NCBI GenBank assembly: GCA_963556495.2
Contig: OY747713.1
Coordinates: 28,151,461-28,215,460, forward strand
From: Valencia hispanica
Lineage: Eukaryota; Chordata; Actinopteri; Cyprinodontiformes; Valenciidae
Direction of reading: 5' to 3'
Length of the DNA: 64,000 bases
Shown one piece after another: positions 1 through 11,316 of this stretch. How positions within the stretch are numbered: the first letter of the stretch is position 1; each line of letters starts with the position of its first letter. A model generated the notes under the pieces. It was not told the origin of the DNA, ran no database searches, and worked only from the letters and a program-made list of their open reading frames with translations. The translations under genes were made by a program, and so were the position numbers.

Positions 1-1264
1 TAAAAGATAAAAGTCCATTGATATATTAGCACTTCGGATGGCTTGTACCTAAAAAAACCAAGGGTATGCGTATTGTGGCACAACATGCTATTTGTGTATA
101 TGTTCCTTTAATGACTGAAAGCATAAAATCGAAAGAAAATGCTTTGTTATTGACTTAAAATGCTGTTATTTGTTAGGCATAGCAAATCCCACTGGTTTCC
201 CAACTCTCTACTAGAGTGCTCTGGACTCAGGTGTAACATCATTCCCAGAGCACCGACAAATCAAATACAGTGTTCGTTTACACCATATTGTATTCTGATG
301 GGTTTAACCTGCAGGGGGAGGGTAGCCATTCAGGGATATACCTTTGGTTACCCGAATAATTTACATTGTAAACATTAAAGCAAAAATCTACTCTTTTGGA
401 ATATCGAGTCCAAGATAGCTAAAACAAAGTAGACATGCACTGATTACCAGTACATTCAAAAGCACTAAAAAGTTACATTTTCAAAACTGCTAAAATGTTG
501 TTACAATCTTCCTGCAGTTTTAAATCCTTTTAATAGGATGCTGAAGAAAGGGCTGGCGTGACAAGCGTTTTCTCCAACTGCATGAAGCATCAGCAGCCTT
601 AAATAGAAAAGTAGCTAAAACTTTAAACTCATTGGAATGTTTGTATTGAAATGACTTTTCTTGTAAGGGGCCTTGATATGACATCTGTTGTGAATCAGCA
701 ATATATAAATGAACTGAATTGAATTGAACCCTGTGCTCCCTGTTCTACCAGCTGTTGCTTTGTACTGCTTATCAGCTGGCTTAAATATATTTCCTTAACC
801 TTTACAAGACAGAAAAATTCAGCTGCTTTTCAAAAACACATTTGTTGCTAAATAAAAGGACAGCCAAACTATAGGGGTACGATCTATTGCTGCTGTAGTA
901 CTGTTTTAAAACTACAGTTGGTTAGTTGCAAGAGGCATGCTTGTTAAACAGCGTGCCACAGACTGGCTAACCCCACAGATAGCCTGACTAATTAACAAGT
1001 CAATTCCAACTTATTATTCTGGTGTGGCTTTATTTTAAGAAGAATGGCAAAAAGGTATAATAAAATGCACGATGCACTATGACTACTAAACGTAGTTTTT
1101 ATGTCTTACTTATTTTTGTTAAATCACAAGAATCAAAATAACAAGAAATAAATAAATAAATATTATGAATAACATTATTATTTTAATCACGGATATGTTA
1201 CATTATTTTATTTTTTTATGTGTGCGCTTCTGATTTAAATAAAACTAATTAGATCATATTTTGC
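1..1264. other. Intergenic, nothing recognised
   Basis: AT-rich sequence with only short chance open frames. I see no exon-like frame with splice sites, no RNA gene and no clear repeat ends. Confidence 0.5.
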
Positions 1265-1265
1265 A

Positions 1266-1635
1266 AAGTGGCGCAGTTGGTAGCACTGTTGCCTTGCAGC
1301 AAGAAGGTCCTGGGTTCAAATCCCAGTCTGGGGTCTGTCGCCATGGAGTTTGCATGTTCTCCCTGTGCATGCGTGGGTTCTCTTAGGGTACTCCGGCTTC
1401 CTCCCACAGTCCAAAAACATGACTGTTAGATGAATTGGTCTCTCTAAATTGCCCTTAGGTATGAGTGTGTGCGTGTATGGTTGTTTGTCCTGTATGTCTC
1501 TGTGTTGCCCTGTGATGGACTCGGGACCTGTCCAGGGTGTACCCTGCCTCCCGCCCCTTGACCGCTGGAGATAGGCACCAGCAACCCTGCATTAGGATGG
1601 ACAGGTACAGATAATGGATGGATGGATGGATGGAT
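1266..1635 (+). repeat. tRNA-derived SINE-like repeat
   Basis: An RNA polymerase III type head is visible: an A-box-like TGGCGCAGTTGG at 1269-1280 and a B-box-like GGTTCAAATCC at 1313-1323. A body follows of the kind dispersed widely in fish genomes ('gtttgcatgttctccctgtg', 'cttcctcccacagtccaaa'), and the 3' end is a short GGAT tandem run. The order head, body, simple-repeat tail fits a SINE. The exact family was not determined. Confidence 0.75.
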
Positions 1636-1639
1636 AATT

Positions 1640-3405
1640 AGATCATATTTTAGTTTTAGATTTTTGTGTAAATATCTGTAAATGTGAGAATCTTATACCA
1701 GGCTATGCCAAACTCAAACATGAAGTTCCTTTTCCACTCTACAGATGTCTTTAGCACTGAACCAAGTATTTCAGGAGAAGAATTTGTGAAAATTGCATGA
1801 TTTTGAGTTGTTTTTCTGCCTCGGGGACTGAGCAGTTTGCAGGCACTTATCAGATCTGCATCGGATCCAAACAGAAGGATGCAAGACATCGAGAGACCAT
1901 CTGTGAGGATGAACCACAAGTAAATCTTTCAGCAACACAACACTGCAGAAAGAATGAACCAGAGAGTGGCTAAAATAGAATGAAGAAAATGCTTTTGGGA
2001 GGATTTAAAACCAACAGTACACAAGATTTTGTAAGAACGAGAACCTACTCAGAGGAGGATTACTAATCCTGACGTTTCTTTTTGAAATAACATTACATCC
2101 ACTGGCCAATCCAAAATTTCTTTAGCTACATCTGCACTTTTTAAATAACTGTCCTCTAAAATGCTGCCAATATACCCACGATTTCACTGGATTAACAATA
2201 TTTTTCATTAAGGCACGTAGCCAAAAGGTTGGTTAATTCGCTTAGGCAGGTTTCATCTCAAAGAACTCTCATTGGTCCTCAGCATCCTTATGAAGGATAA
2301 GATAATGTGTTGACTTGTCCACTTGCCTGTTATTATCAGTTCCTTAAATGTGGTTTAATAGAGTCAGGCTCAATGTAGATATTAACAGCTTCAGGCAGTG
2401 TTCAGTAATTTTCTATTCTGGGACAAAGGGTGAATCTGTGAAGTCGTTTCATCTCCTCCAAACTACATTTATCACTGGGCTTCTCCAGTGTGCTTTTCTC
2501 TGTGAATAATGGGGTCTGTGAATGACTTTGAACTGCGTGAGAGTAGAATTAATGAAATGTGAATGAGTCTACCGTCTCTGGGCTTCATGCTCCCATCTTC
2601 TCGCAGATCCGTGTGTTTCAGTTGATGTCCCATTTGGGTCCTAATTGCTTTCCTAACAGGACCTGTGTCAGAATCAGCAGATAAATCCCTTTTTGAAATG
2701 GGCTGTGTTACTGTTTTTGATTCCCTGATTTGCTGCAAGTTTTTTGCACCTGGAGAAGGTCACAGTGTCTTGTGCTAAATCAGCAGAAAAAGGAAGCAAT
2801 CCAGATGTAGACTGCATTTGATATTTCCATGATTTAACAAACACCCCATAGGACCAAAAGACTCCAGAAACAAGTTTGATTACCAAGGGATTCCATGTGT
2901 CTAAATCGAATTTGAAGATCTCCCAGATTTGGTCCTGTGGTGATTTCCAAGTCTTTTTTAAAATCTAATAATCAATCTTTAACTAAAGATCTAGGACAGA
3001 GGCTACATGAGAAATAAATTGAGACTAACAAGAGAGCTACAAGCTCATTTTTATCCAGAGACCCCAGCAGGTGCAGCCATGCCCCCTTTGCGTTTGAACG
3101 TCTGTGAAGGATGGCTGCAGCAGTAAACATTAATTCGGACACATGATAGTTTTTCTAAAAGAGGCCTGGCTGCGGTACAGATATGAGGCTTGATAAGACG
3201 TCACTCGGGTAACAGGATATCTTATTTGTGTCTGATGTGGTGAAACTACAGAGAGAGTAGACTAGATGGTTTGGATTCAGGTGGGCTCTGCTGTAAGTGC
3301 ACAATGCAGACTGAAAAAGGACACCAGGTTCCTGCCACTGCAGGGCAATGAAGTTTGTAACTTGGTTTGTACACTGAGGGAATATCTTTTTCCACTAATA
3401 TTTCA
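1640..3405. other. Intergenic, nothing recognised
   Basis: Open frames here are short, overlap one another and lack family motifs. No gene, RNA or clear transposon end was identified. Confidence 0.45.
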
Positions 3406-3407
3406 TA

Positions 3408-4310
3408 CAGTGCCTTGCAATAGCATTCACAATCAATAAACATTTCTACATTTTGTTATATTGTAACCACAAACTTCAATGTATTTTGCTGGGATTTTAC
3501 ATGACAAAGACACAATATAACGCATAATTGTCAAGCTAAAGGATAAGACGACATGGATATCAACATTTTAGATAAATAAAATGGCTAAGTAGTAGGGTCA
3601 GCCTCCCAAAGTCAATATTTTGTAGAACCAGCTCTCACTCCAATTACTGCTGTGAAGCTTTTCAGGTATGTTTCTACCAGCTTCATGCATCCACGGACTG
3701 ATTTTTCCCCATTCTTCTTTGTAATATTGCTCAAGCTCAATCAGATTGTTTCGTCTGCATCAACTTTAAAATCTTGCCACATTTAGGTCTGGATTTTGAC
3801 TGGGGGATTTTAACGAATGGACATGCTTTGATCTACACTATTTGTTTGTAGCTCTGTCTGTATGTTTAGGGTTGTTCACTGCCAGGATGGCTGTATTTCT
3901 CAAGTTTTCCACTATTATAATAAGCCTGAGTCTTACCATCACCTCCATCTAGCTTCCCCGTTCCTACTGAAGAAAGGTATTCCCAGATCATGATGCTGCC
4001 ACCACAAATTATTCACACTGGGAACAGTGTGTTCAAGGTGATGTGTAGATTTAGTTTTCTGCCACAATTGTAGGTCAAAAAGTTTATTTTGGTCTCATCA
4101 AACCAGCAATCCTTCTTCGACATGCCTGATCAGTCCCCTGAAACTGTCCACCATGGCTGCTATCGTGTATTTTTTTTATTTTCCCTGCTTCATCACACCT
4201 GATTCAAATGATGGTTCCTTGGTCCTTGTGATACTGTCTGTTCTAAAGGCACCAGAATTTCTTTAGGGGTACCAGTGCTAAAGGGGCTGAATACAAAGAC
4301 ACAATTTTCA
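3408..4310 (-). mobile_element. Tc1-like transposon relic (antisense)
   Basis: It starts at a TA with CAGTGCCTTGCAATAGCATTC, the typical outer end of a Tc1 inverted repeat. The interior reads as the reverse complement of a Tc1 transposase: phrases such as 'ggtctcatcaaaccagcaa' and 'catgatgctgccaccac' mirror the conserved catalytic-core region seen in sense orientation at 7430-7560. No frame survives and the right end is not clear, so this is an old degraded copy. Confidence 0.7.
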
Positions 4311-4659
4311 GCTCTTTCTTCATAATTTTTTTTTAATGATGTATACGTTTCCTGCCTGTTCAAAACTCAGTTTTGTTCCTGTTGTTATAACACCTTGCAT
4401 TGGTTTTTCACATACAATCCTAATAAAATGCACTGAAGTATATGCTTGTAACATGACAAAGTGGATATTAGTTGACCTAATATATACAATATCCAGATAA
4501 AGCTTGACTAAACGTTCAAGCTTCATTAAGTGAGATCAGTGAAGACTATAGAACCGAAAGTATTTTTAAAATGTTTACTCAGTCATTCTTTGTGATCATA
4601 TGTCCTTTATCATTCATCTCATTTCATTTTGAACGATGAAAATAATTAAAAGGCTTCAT

Positions 4660-5330
4660 GCAGGTGTGACCTGGAGAACATCTGCAGGATTAAAGGACTG
4701 ATGTCGCAACAGGACCTCGACAAACTCATCCATACATGTATCTTTAGTCGGATTGATTACTGCAATAGTGTCTTCACAGGTCTGGCTAAAAAGTCAATCA
4801 GACAGCTGCAGCTGATGTCCTCACTAGAGCCAGGAAAGTAGAGCACATCACCCCAGTTCTAAAGTCCTTACACTGGCTCCCTGTAGCTCAGAGAATAGAC
4901 TTCAAAATACTTTTACTAGTTTATAAATCATTGAATGGTTTAGCACCAAAGTATGTTAAAGATCTATTGTCAGTATAGCAACCCCCCAGACCACTCAGGT
5001 CTTCTAACTCTAGTCTACTAATCATCCCTAGAATCAGAAACAAACATGGAGAAGCAGCTTTCGGTTTCTATGCTCCTCTAATCTGTAACAAACTTCCAGA
5101 CCACTGCAAAGCTGCTGAAACACAGAGTTCCTTAAAATCAAGGCAAAAAACACATCTGTTTAGAGTCTTTGAGTAATAATAGCTGGAATGTCATATGTCT
5201 TAATATGTCAAATGTTTTGTGTATTGTTGTTTTATTGCTGCTTTTATTTTATCCCCTAATAGAGCACCTTGAATTCCCTTGTTGTTGAAAGTGTGCAATA
5301 CAAATAAAGTTGCCTTGCCATGCATAGATA
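4660..5330 (+). mobile_element. L2-type LINE, 5'-truncated 3' end
   Basis: Frame-by-eye translation near 4845-4960 gives HITPVLKSLHWLPVAQRIDF and then FKILLLVYKSLNGLAPKYV. This is the conserved carboxyl end of L2/CR1-like LINE reverse transcriptases. It is followed by a 3' UTR ending in 'ttgttgttgaaagtgtgcaa' and a (TTGCC)-like tail. Truncation at the 5' side is the usual result of LINE insertion. Stops and indels make it non-coding. Related copies lie at about 9525-10178 and 50505-50935. Confidence 0.8.
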
Positions 5331-6611
5331 ATTTCAATACTTTCTTTCCTATAATAAATATAATTGTAACTCTTTTCATTAGATGTTACATTAACATATA
5401 GATTTTTATTTTTTTCTGACAATGGAAATACTTTGAACTCTTTTGTTAAACAGCTGTGATGTACTTCTCGGGCAATGTCAGTTTTTTAAACAAATGAAAC
5501 AATTATAGCTTAACAAAAGGCTTTAGAATATATCCAAAGAAAGTAATAAAATACAGAGTGAAAGAAAACATCTTATTAAGAGAAATGGTCTTGTTAGACC
5601 AAGCTGGAAACCAGTTTGCTCTGAACAGTTTTCATATGATGCAGAGATGGCTGATCCAGAGCAAAATATGGAGCATTTTGATGGTCAAATTGATAAATTA
5701 GTTATTCTGCTTAATCCGTCTTTGTGGGGATATCAGAAACAAAATTTTTTTCTAAAGTTGGGCTGCAGGCAGATAAAGCTAGATGCCACAAGTTATACAA
5801 TGAATATCACAATAATGTTTCCGAAAAGCAGATTAAAAAGGTTATGTTCATAGACTAAATAGTAATAGACCTAAGAGGAATCCATAAGGAACCTCAGAAC
5901 TGATCAGAGCACTGAAAAGGATCAATCTCTCAGAGTGAAAAGAAAAACTCCTTTGTCAGATATGATTTGAATCTGGGCAGAGCTGTGAAACAGTGGAGTT
6001 CCCAGTAAAACACTAAGGAGGACAGATTCAGTGCTGTAGCACAATGGAGTAAAGCTTAACAGCACAACAAGAACTTGCTTACAAAAAAGTAAAGCAGTAA
6101 ATATCTTAAGAACTGCAGATTGCACCAATGGTAACAGGACAAATAGACACATTGATTCTCCAGTCTCCTGCCTCTGAATGGACCGAAACAAGTCGGCAGC
6201 CATGTGTCTGCTGTTTATCAAGGTAAAACAACTAAACTGTGACATAATAGGCTGTGTAATTATTGTCATACAACAGGCTGTATGTGTGCTGCTCTTGTCT
6301 CTATAATTAAATGCAGCTTTTGTTGCGACAACACTGTGGTAGATTTTTAATTATTCACTTAATCCATAAGCCTAACACAGAGAGAAAAAAAGCTGCTATC
6401 TCGATCATAATGGAAGTTAAATGTGAGGTTGTTTGTATTTTAATTGATGGATAGATTAGATCCTGATGTAAATTGGTGTTTTCAGTCATTTTACAGACTG
6501 ATTCTAAGGTAAGTGACTATAGTAGGTTCTGGATTGACCCCAAGGTTGTTGTTTTGCACCCCAGATATCTGTAGAAGACAGGGCTCCAACGAGTGAAATA
6601 ATGTTAGCATG
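5331..6611. other. Intergenic, nothing recognised
   Basis: Two frames here (about 68 codons at 5647 on +, 115 codons at 5922 on -) show no domain, no start context and no splice partner. I treat the stretch as non-coding. Confidence 0.45.
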
Positions 6612-6613
6612 TA

Positions 6614-8201
6614 CAGTGGCTTGCAAAAGTATTCGGCCCCCTTGAACTTTTCCACATTTTGTCACATTACAGCCACAAACATGAATCGATTTTATTGGAA
6701 TTCCACCTTTAAAGACCAATACAAAGTGGTGTACACGTGAGAAGTGGAACAAAAATCATACATGATTCCAAACATTTTTTACAAATAAATAACTGAAAAG
6801 TGGGGTGTGCTTAATTATTCAGCCCCCTTTGGTCTGAGTGCAGTCAGTTGCCCATAGACATTGTCTGATGAGTGCTAATGACTAAATGGAGTGCACCTGT
6901 CTGTAATCTAATGTCAGTACAAATACAGCTGCCCTGTGACGGCCTCAGAGGTTGTCTAAGAGAATGTTGGGAGCAACAACACCATGAAGTCCAAAGAACA
7001 CACCAGACAGGTCAGGGATAAAGTTATTGAGAAATTTAAAGCAGGCTTAGGCTACAATAAGATTTCCCAAGCCTTGAACAACCCACGGAGCGCTGTTCAA
7101 GCGATCATTCAGAAATGGAAGGAGTATGGCACAACTGTAAACCTACCAAGACAAGGCCGTCCACCTAAACTCACAGGCCGAACAAGGAGAGCGCTGATCA
7201 GAAATGCAGCCAAGAGGCCCATGGTGACTCTGGATGAGCTGCAGAGATCTACAGCTCAGGTGGGGGAATCTGTCCATAGGACAACTATTAGTGGTGCACT
7301 GCACAAAGTTGGCCTTTATGGAAGGGTGGCAAGAAGAAAGCCATTGTTAAAAGAAAACCATAAGAAGTCCCGTTTGTAGTTTGCCACAAGCCATGTGGGG
7401 GACACAGCAAACATGTGGAAGAAGGTGCTCTGGTCAGATGAGACCAAAATGTAAAACGCTATGTGTGGCGGAAAACTAACACTGCACATCACTCTGAACA
7501 CACCATCCCCACTGTCAAATATGGTGGTGGCAGCATCATGCTCTGGGGGTGCTTCTCTTCAGCAGGGACAGGGAAGCTGGTCAGAGTTGATGGGAAGATG
7601 GATGGAGCAAAATACAGGGCAATCTTGGAATAAAACCTCTTGGAGTCTGCAAAAGACTTGAGACTGGGGTGGAGGTTCACCTTCCAGCAGGACAACGACC
7701 CTAAACATAAAGCCAGGGCAACAATGGAATGGTTTAAAACAAAACATATCCATGTGTTAGAATGGCCCAGTCAAAGTCCAGATCTAAATCCAATCGAGAA
7801 TCTGTTGCAAGATCTGAAAACTGCTGTTCACAAACGCTGTCCATCTAATCTGACTGAGCTGGAGCTGTTTTGCAAAGAAGAATGGGCAAGAATTTCAGTC
7901 TCTAGATGTGCAAAGCTGGTAGAGACATACCCTAAAAGACTGGCAGCTGGAATTGCAGCAAAAGGTGGTTCTACAACGTATTGACTCAGGGGGCTGAATA
8001 ATTACGCACACCCCAATTTTCACTGATTTATTTGTAAAAAATGTTTGGAATCATGTATGATTTTCGTTCCACTTCTCACGTGTACACCACTTTGTTTTGG
8101 TCTTTCACGTGGAATTCCAATAAAATTGATTCATGTTTGTGGCTGTAATGTGACAAAATGTGGAAAAGTTCAAGGGGGCAGAATAATTTTGCAAGCCACT
8201 G
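6614..8201 (+). mobile_element. Near full-length Tc1/mariner element
   Basis: Both ends are present. The left inverted repeat starts CAGTGGCTTGCAAAAGTATT at 6614 and the right one ends with its complement (GCAAGCCACTG) at 8201. Each is flanked by TA (6612-6613 and 8202-8203), the standard Tc1 target duplication. The inverted repeats run roughly 200 bp. The interior carries a transposase reading frame in + orientation that is broken (see the pseudogene entry). Length is about 1.59 kb, the usual size for this superfamily. It is the best preserved element in the window and so probably among the younger insertions. Confidence 0.93.
6984..7984 (+). pseudogene. Tc1 transposase, broken
   Basis: The protein would bind the element's inverted repeats and cut and join DNA with a DD34E RNase-H-fold site. 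The amino part (6984-7379) shows two helix-turn-helix regions and the linker motif GRPPKLTGR. The catalytic triad codons can be placed: Asp in SDET at 7437, Asp in QDNDPKH at 7691 and Glu in PDLNPIEN at 7796. The last two are separated by 34 residues. The copy is inactive as it stands: an in-frame TAG at 7377 follows KSRL, and a small deletion near 7448 shifts the frame. After that the carboxyl part reads on to a stop at 7982. Family identity is certain; activity is not expected. Confidence 0.9.
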
Positions 8202-8203
8202 TA

Positions 8204-8604
8204 TATAATAAAGGCAGACAGATTAATTTCACCATTACTCATGCTTTTTAAGTGTTGGAAATAAGAGTGGGCTGAAAATGCATTCAGTGACATGAAAGAC
8301 AAAATCATACACAAGGTGTACTTAAGTTTTTACTTACAGCTTTTCCGTTTTTGGCTTCATCTTTGGTTCATAAATGATGACAGGGTGGAATCTGTTGTGT
8401 GTTTCTCAAGTCTTGAGTTTAGATATAAATAATTTTATAATCTGGTATACACTAAAACATGTCCATTATGTTCCGATGTATAAAAGTGAAGAGTTATTTT
8501 TACCATGAATGACTGAATACCTTTATTGCCCCTCCATGGGTTGCATACAACTAAATGAATAGGAAAACCATTACTATTTCTCTCACTCTCTCTTGCTTGC
8601 ATAT
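8204..8604. other. Spacer between Tc1 copies
   Basis: No gene or repeat end is recognised in this AT-rich stretch. Confidence 0.4.
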
Positions 8605-8605
8605 A

Positions 8606-8890
8606 CAGTATCTTGCTAAAGTAATCTTACTCCTTTACTTTTTCAAATGTCACATTACACCCACAAACTACCTTTCATTTGTTAGACCAGCACAAATTGT
8701 GTTGGGATACTTTTGTTTAGCAGAGACAGGGAAGCTGGTAAGATTTGATTGTGGAAAAATGTGGGGCAATCCTGGAAGAAAACCTGTTGGAGGTTCCATA
8801 AAAACTTAGAAGTGGGGGCTGGTGTTCGTGTTCCAGTGGGGCAAGGACCTAATATACAGCCAGAGCTATTATGGAATGGTTTAGATTAGA
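8606..8890 (+). mobile_element. Tc1 relic, internally deleted
   Basis: It begins at TA then CAGTATCTTGCTAAAGTAA, a decayed Tc1 end. It jumps directly to transposase-like text ('agcagagacagggaagctgg', 'caatcctggaagaaaacct', 'attatggaatggttta') that parallels 7560-7740 of the intact neighbour. Most of the amino-terminal region is missing and no open frame remains. Confidence 0.7.
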
Positions 8891-9524
8891 AATGTACATA
8901 TTGAATTTCAGTCATCATTGCAATTTAAATGTCCTTATTTGCTAGTACATATCAGGAAACTTGAACAATGATGTGAATATAGCTGATCGTTTATACTGTA
9001 TATAACCTAAAAAGAAGTGGACCAAAAACTGAGTGTTGGGATATACGTGTATTTTTTTTAATGATGGATTTTCATTACCAAATACAATGAATTTGACCAG
9101 GTTATACAAGATATGATTGAAACCACTCTAAACTTATCTTAGAAAAATTTATCTTTGATCATTTCTGTATAAGAATTTCATGTTTAAAAGTGTAAAATTC
9201 CTATTTAATAAAGGTTAACTGTTCTAACTACTTTACCCCTATCAACTGATTATTTAGATTATTTAATGAGAAGGATTTAGGAGCCTCTGTAGATATAGAG
9301 GGCAAAAACCAAATTGTAAAGAATGTAGTTAATTGTTTCATTCTGGGTGCCTCATTAATTGATTGGCCACAGGCAACTCCAAAACCATGTAAACAAAATG
9401 TATTCACTATTTATTTTAAATAGGAGACCATTTATCCCATTTAAACAATTATACACTACATTATGGTGATAGATCCAAATAAAATACACCTCATATTTAT
9501 GGATTTTCGATCACCTGAATAACA
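8891..9524. other. Intergenic, nothing recognised
   Basis: AT-rich stretch without splice-flanked frames or recognisable repeat ends. Confidence 0.4.
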
Positions 9525-10178
9525 TCTATAGGATTATAAGACTAATGTTGCAACAACAGTACCTTGAAAAACTCATCCATGCGCTTATCTTTACTCCGAT
9601 TGATTACTGCAACTACGTCCTCACAGGTCTGCCTAAAAAGTAAATGAGACAGGTCGTGTTCCTCACTAGAACCAGGAAAGTAGAGCACATCACCCCAGTT
9701 CTAAAGTCCTTACACTGGCTCCCTGTAGCTCAGAGAATAGACTTCAAAATACTTTCGTTTATAAATCATTGAATGGCTTAGGACCAAAATATGTGGAAGA
9801 GCTACTGTCACTATAGCAACCCACCAGACCACTCAGGTCCTCTTATTCCAGTCTTCATCCCTGGAGTTAGAACCAAACATGGAGAAGCAGCATTCAGTTT
9901 CTATGCTCCTCTAATCTGGAACAAATTTCCAGACGACTAAAAAGCTGCTGAAACACTGAGTTCTTTTACATCACAACTAAACACTCATCTGTTTAGAGCT
10001 GCCTTTGATTAAGCAATTAATAATAGCTGGAATGTCATAACTGTAGTATGTTTTAATGTTCTTTATGTTTCTGATGTTGTGTTTTATGTTTTAATTGTTG
10101 TTTTATTGTTGCTTTTATTTTATCCCCTAATCAGCTTGAATTGCCTTGTTGCTGAAAGTGTGTAAATTTGCCTTGCCT
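9525..10178 (+). mobile_element. L2-type LINE 3' end, second copy
   Basis: Closely similar to 4660-5330. It carries the same reverse-transcriptase tail (HITPVLKSLHWLPVAQRIDF near 9690) and the same 3' UTR ending in 'cttgttgctgaaagtgtgta' plus TTGCC units. Small deletions break the frame. The two copies share a subfamily and are both 5' truncated at about the same place. Confidence 0.8.
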
Positions 10179-10399
10179 TTTGTGTTAGAAATCTTAGAAA
10201 AATAAAACAAGATTTTAAAAAAATAGGCTGAAAGAGTAAATAGTAAATATATAAAATGATGCTTATGTTTTAGTTTTTTTAACATAGAGTATTATGAGTG
10301 AACTAACGGGCTGAGGGGTTAAATAGAGAGATGAAGTCAGCTGAATGCAGGTGTAACAGAGGTGAAGAGAGGAGCTGGTGGGCTCTCGTGCGTGTACCT

Positions 10400-10402
<3 letters not shown>

Positions 10403-10438
<36 letters not shown>

Positions 10439-10719
10439 ACATGTATGTACATGTATAGCTATACTTGTGTGGACCAACCTTTGACAGGCCACCATCATTA
10501 TGTGGACATTTGTAGTTGTGAGGACATTTTGCCTGGTCCCCACAATGTTTGACTAGCTATTAAACTCTACTAGTTAGGTTTAGATGTATGGTGTGAATTA
10601 GGTTTAGGTTAAGATTAGGGTTAGGCATGTATCACTAATGGTTAGGTTTAGGGAAAGTGTCTGGGTTAGGCATAGTAAAATCAATGGAAGTCAATACAAT
10701 GTCAACACAAGTATAGCAA

Positions 10720-10755
<36 letters not shown>
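10403..10755. repeat. Telomere-like minisatellite between two (GT)n tracts
   Basis: (GT)16 at 10403-10434 and (GT)n at 10723-10755 bracket a unit containing 'gtgaggacattttgcctggt' and irregular TTAGGTTTAGG/TTAGGGTTAGG runs (10574-10672). This composite recurs as a dispersed repeat in fish genomes, from my general knowledge. It lies immediately upstream of the CpG-rich arpp21 leader. Confidence 0.65.
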
Positions 10756-10757
<2 letters not shown>

Positions 10758-10759
10758 CG

Positions 10760-11100
10760 CGTGGCTCGAGCTGTCGGTCCCTCCTCCTCCTCTTCCTCTT
10801 CCTCCTCCTCTTCCTCCTCCTCCTGCCTCCACCAACACGAGCAAAAGGCTGGGGAGGAGCGACGGAGCCCTTCAGTCAACAGACGCGGCGCGAGCTGAAG
10901 CGGCGGTTGGTACCGGCAGGAACCCGGCGGAGGAGCGTCACCTAACGGTAAGCTAACGGTCGGTTGTCACCGCGGTGAGGCTGACCAACGGTCCCCCGTT
11001 GGAGGAGGGGGGGTGACATGGACGCGGCTTTCTGCCCCCATCCTGACCCCCCTCCGGGGTTATTGGCGTATTGTGTTGTTTTAATCAGACCTGGTGATGC
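10760..11100 (+). promoter_or_regulatory. arpp21: CpG-rich promoter and untranslated first exon of arpp21
   Basis: CpG frequency rises sharply at about 10755, in contrast to the AT-rich flanks. A polypyrimidine run (10778-10832) precedes it. A clean donor, AACG|GTAAGC, ends a candidate untranslated exon at 10947, which points to transcription on +. The next usable acceptor is ahead of the arpp21 start codon at 16488, so this would be a leader exon across an intron of about 5.5 kb. The transcription start itself cannot be placed by eye. Confidence 0.55.
10778..10832. repeat. (TCC/TTCC)n polypyrimidine tract
   Basis: Uninterrupted C/T run of imperfect TCC and CTT units. It generates poly-Ser, poly-Leu and poly-Glu frames that are not genes. 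Confidence 0.9.
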
Positions 11101-11226
11101 TCCGATATTTAGCTGAAACTGTGAATCTGACTCCAGCTAGCAGAAATCAGCCGCAGCTCCCGGTCTGCCTGTCTGTACCGCTGAATGAAGTGTTGGATAC
11201 TGAAAAATACAGAGCTGCTTCTGCCT

Positions 11227-11234
11227 TATTATTA

Positions 11235-11315
<81 letters not shown>
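11227..11315. repeat. (ATT)n microsatellite
   Basis: About 28 ATT units, nearly perfect. The poly-Ile frames on both strands are artefacts of this repeat. It lies in the putative first intron of arpp21. Confidence 0.95.

Positions 11316-11316
<1 letters not shown>

Noticed and set aside
5922..6269. 115-codon - strand frame
   Set aside because: Hydrophobic but without family features, conserved motif or splice partners.
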